A stretch of DNA of 64,000 nucleotides from Nocardioides marmorisolisilvae (GTDB lineage Bacteria; Actinomycetota; Actinomycetes; Propionibacteriales; Nocardioidaceae), in assembly GCF_003725775.1 (NCBI RefSeq), contig NZ_RJSG01000001.1, positions 402,746 through 466,745 of the forward strand, read 5' to 3'. Shown in pieces: positions 63,544-64,000 of the stretch. Both the position numbers and the translations under genes were made by a program. The notes beneath the pieces are model-generated. The model saw nothing but the letters and a program-made list of their open reading frames with translations. It did no database searches and was not told the DNA's origin. The first letter of the stretch is position 1, and each line of letters opens with the position of its first letter.

Positions 63544-63591
63544 AGGTGTGCGGCGGCGGGGCAGCGGGCGGGGTCCCGCCGCCGCACACCT
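63544..63591. repeat. perfect 17-base inverted repeat between hpt and the monooxygenase gene
   Basis: Arms AGGTGTGCGGCGGCGGG (63544-63560) and CCCGCCGCCGCACACCT (63575-63591) are exact complements with a 14-base loop. It lies upstream of both divergent genes, 17 bases from the hpt ATG, so it is not a terminator for either. Possible strong RNA stem in a leader, operator, or remnant of a mobile repeat. Confidence 0.7.
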
Positions 63592-63628
63592 GAGGGAATC
63601 CCGGGTCAGACAGGCGCGTTGCCCGAAC

Positions 63629-64000
63629 ATGCGTCTCTCCGTGCTCGATCTCGTCCCCGTGCGTTCCGACCAGAGCACCGGCGACGCCCTGGCGGCCACC
63701 CGGTCGCTGGCGCGGGTCGCCGACGGATGCGGCTACCACCGCTACTGGTTGGCCGAGCACCACAACATGCCGGCCGTCGCGGCGACGAACCCGCCGCTGC
63801 TGATCGCGATGGTGGCCGGCGCCACCGAGCGGATCCGCGTCGGCTCCGGCGGGGTGATGCTGCCCAACCACGCGCCGCTGGTGGTCGCCGAGCAGTTCGC
63901 GCTGCTCGAGGCCGCCTTCCCCGGGCGGATCGACCTGGGCATCGGTCGCGCACCCGGCACCGACCCGGTGACCAGCTACGCGCTGCGCCACGGCGCCGGC
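63629..64000 (+). CDS. luciferase-like (LLM) flavin-dependent monooxygenase, 3' end cut by window edge
   Basis: The first 124 residues are present. [55 protein letters not shown] and [14 protein letters not shown] are diagnostic of the MsnO8-type LLM class, which uses reduced FMN to oxidise unknown substrates. The frame is open to the last base, so the gene continues past 64000. ATG 63629 is 38 bases after the inverted repeat. Confidence 0.88.
   Translation, partial: MRLSVLDLVPVRSDQSTGDALAATRSLARVADGCGYHRYWLAEHHNMPAVAATNPPLLIAMVAGATERIRVGSGGVMLPNHAPLVVAEQFALLEAAFPGRIDLGIGRAPGTDPVTSYALRHGAG

Overview
The window is high-GC, gene-dense chromosomal DNA from an actinobacterium, most likely Nocardioides or another member of the Nocardioidaceae. 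The reasons are the G+C-rich codon use, an Lsr2 nucleoid protein, a BldN-type sigma factor with its membrane anti-sigma partner, a DUF3180 protein, the rex-hemACDB cluster and many leaderless genes. The genus is an inference; the phylum is secure. I saw no tRNA, rRNA, CRISPR array, transposase or integrase.

Layout. 0-2.7 kb: accessory edge with a cut-off DUF222/HNH nuclease, a small acidic protein, a rifampin ADP-ribosyltransferase and a TetR/cupin divergent pair. 2.7-7.3 kb: system II cytochrome c maturation (ccsB, resB, ccdA, a TlpA thioredoxin) plus a histidine phosphatase. 7.3-15.9 kb: tetrapyrrole synthesis (hemL, then rex-hemA-hemC-hemD/cobA-hemB), interrupted by a secreted transglycosylase. 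15.9-20.9 kb: glutaredoxin, acyl-CoA ligase, HAD hydrolase, BldN-like sigma factor and RsbN-like anti-sigma. 21-26.8 kb: acyltransferase, epimerase, bS22, excisionase-type HTH, acuC, proC, proline dehydrogenase. 26.8-30.5 kb: ABC exporter with TetR, then a lower-GC pair of secreted proteins of unknown function, the first frameshifted. 30.5-35.5 kb: sugar isomerase, Ppx/GppA, a Cys-rich conserved protein, VOC, methyltransferase, LacI. 35.6-45.3 kb: radA, disA, mutY, clpC, a lysyl-oxidase-like protein, lsr2. 45.3-52.5 kb: lysS, coaX, nadC, nadB, panD, panC, DUF2520. 52.6-57.4 kb: a short acyl-CoA ligase and an osmoprotectant ABC importer. 57.4-63.5 kb: DUF3180, folK, folB, folP, folE, ftsH, hpt. 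The right edge cuts a luciferase-like monooxygenase.

How it works together. Much of the gene order matches what I recall of Mycobacterium tuberculosis (Rv0495c-Rv0529 and Rv3585-Rv3624c) and the Streptomyces bldN/clpC region, so this is largely ancestral core: heme and cytochrome c supply under redox control by Rex, cofactor synthesis (NAD, CoA, folate), proteolysis (ClpC, FtsH) and DNA maintenance (RadA, DisA, MutY). Genes overlap by 1-8 bases inside operons. Four convergent pairs abut with no gap through a shared TGATCA. At least twelve genes have a TANNNT -10 element 6-8 bases before the start codon, so they are probably leaderless.

No wholly new multi-gene system is evident. The best leads are a BldN-type promoter before the anti-sigma gene, a probable CTG start for acuC, a ClgR box before clpC, an 84-base repeat found twice between convergent genes, and the frameshifted secreted pair at 29.1-30.4 kb.
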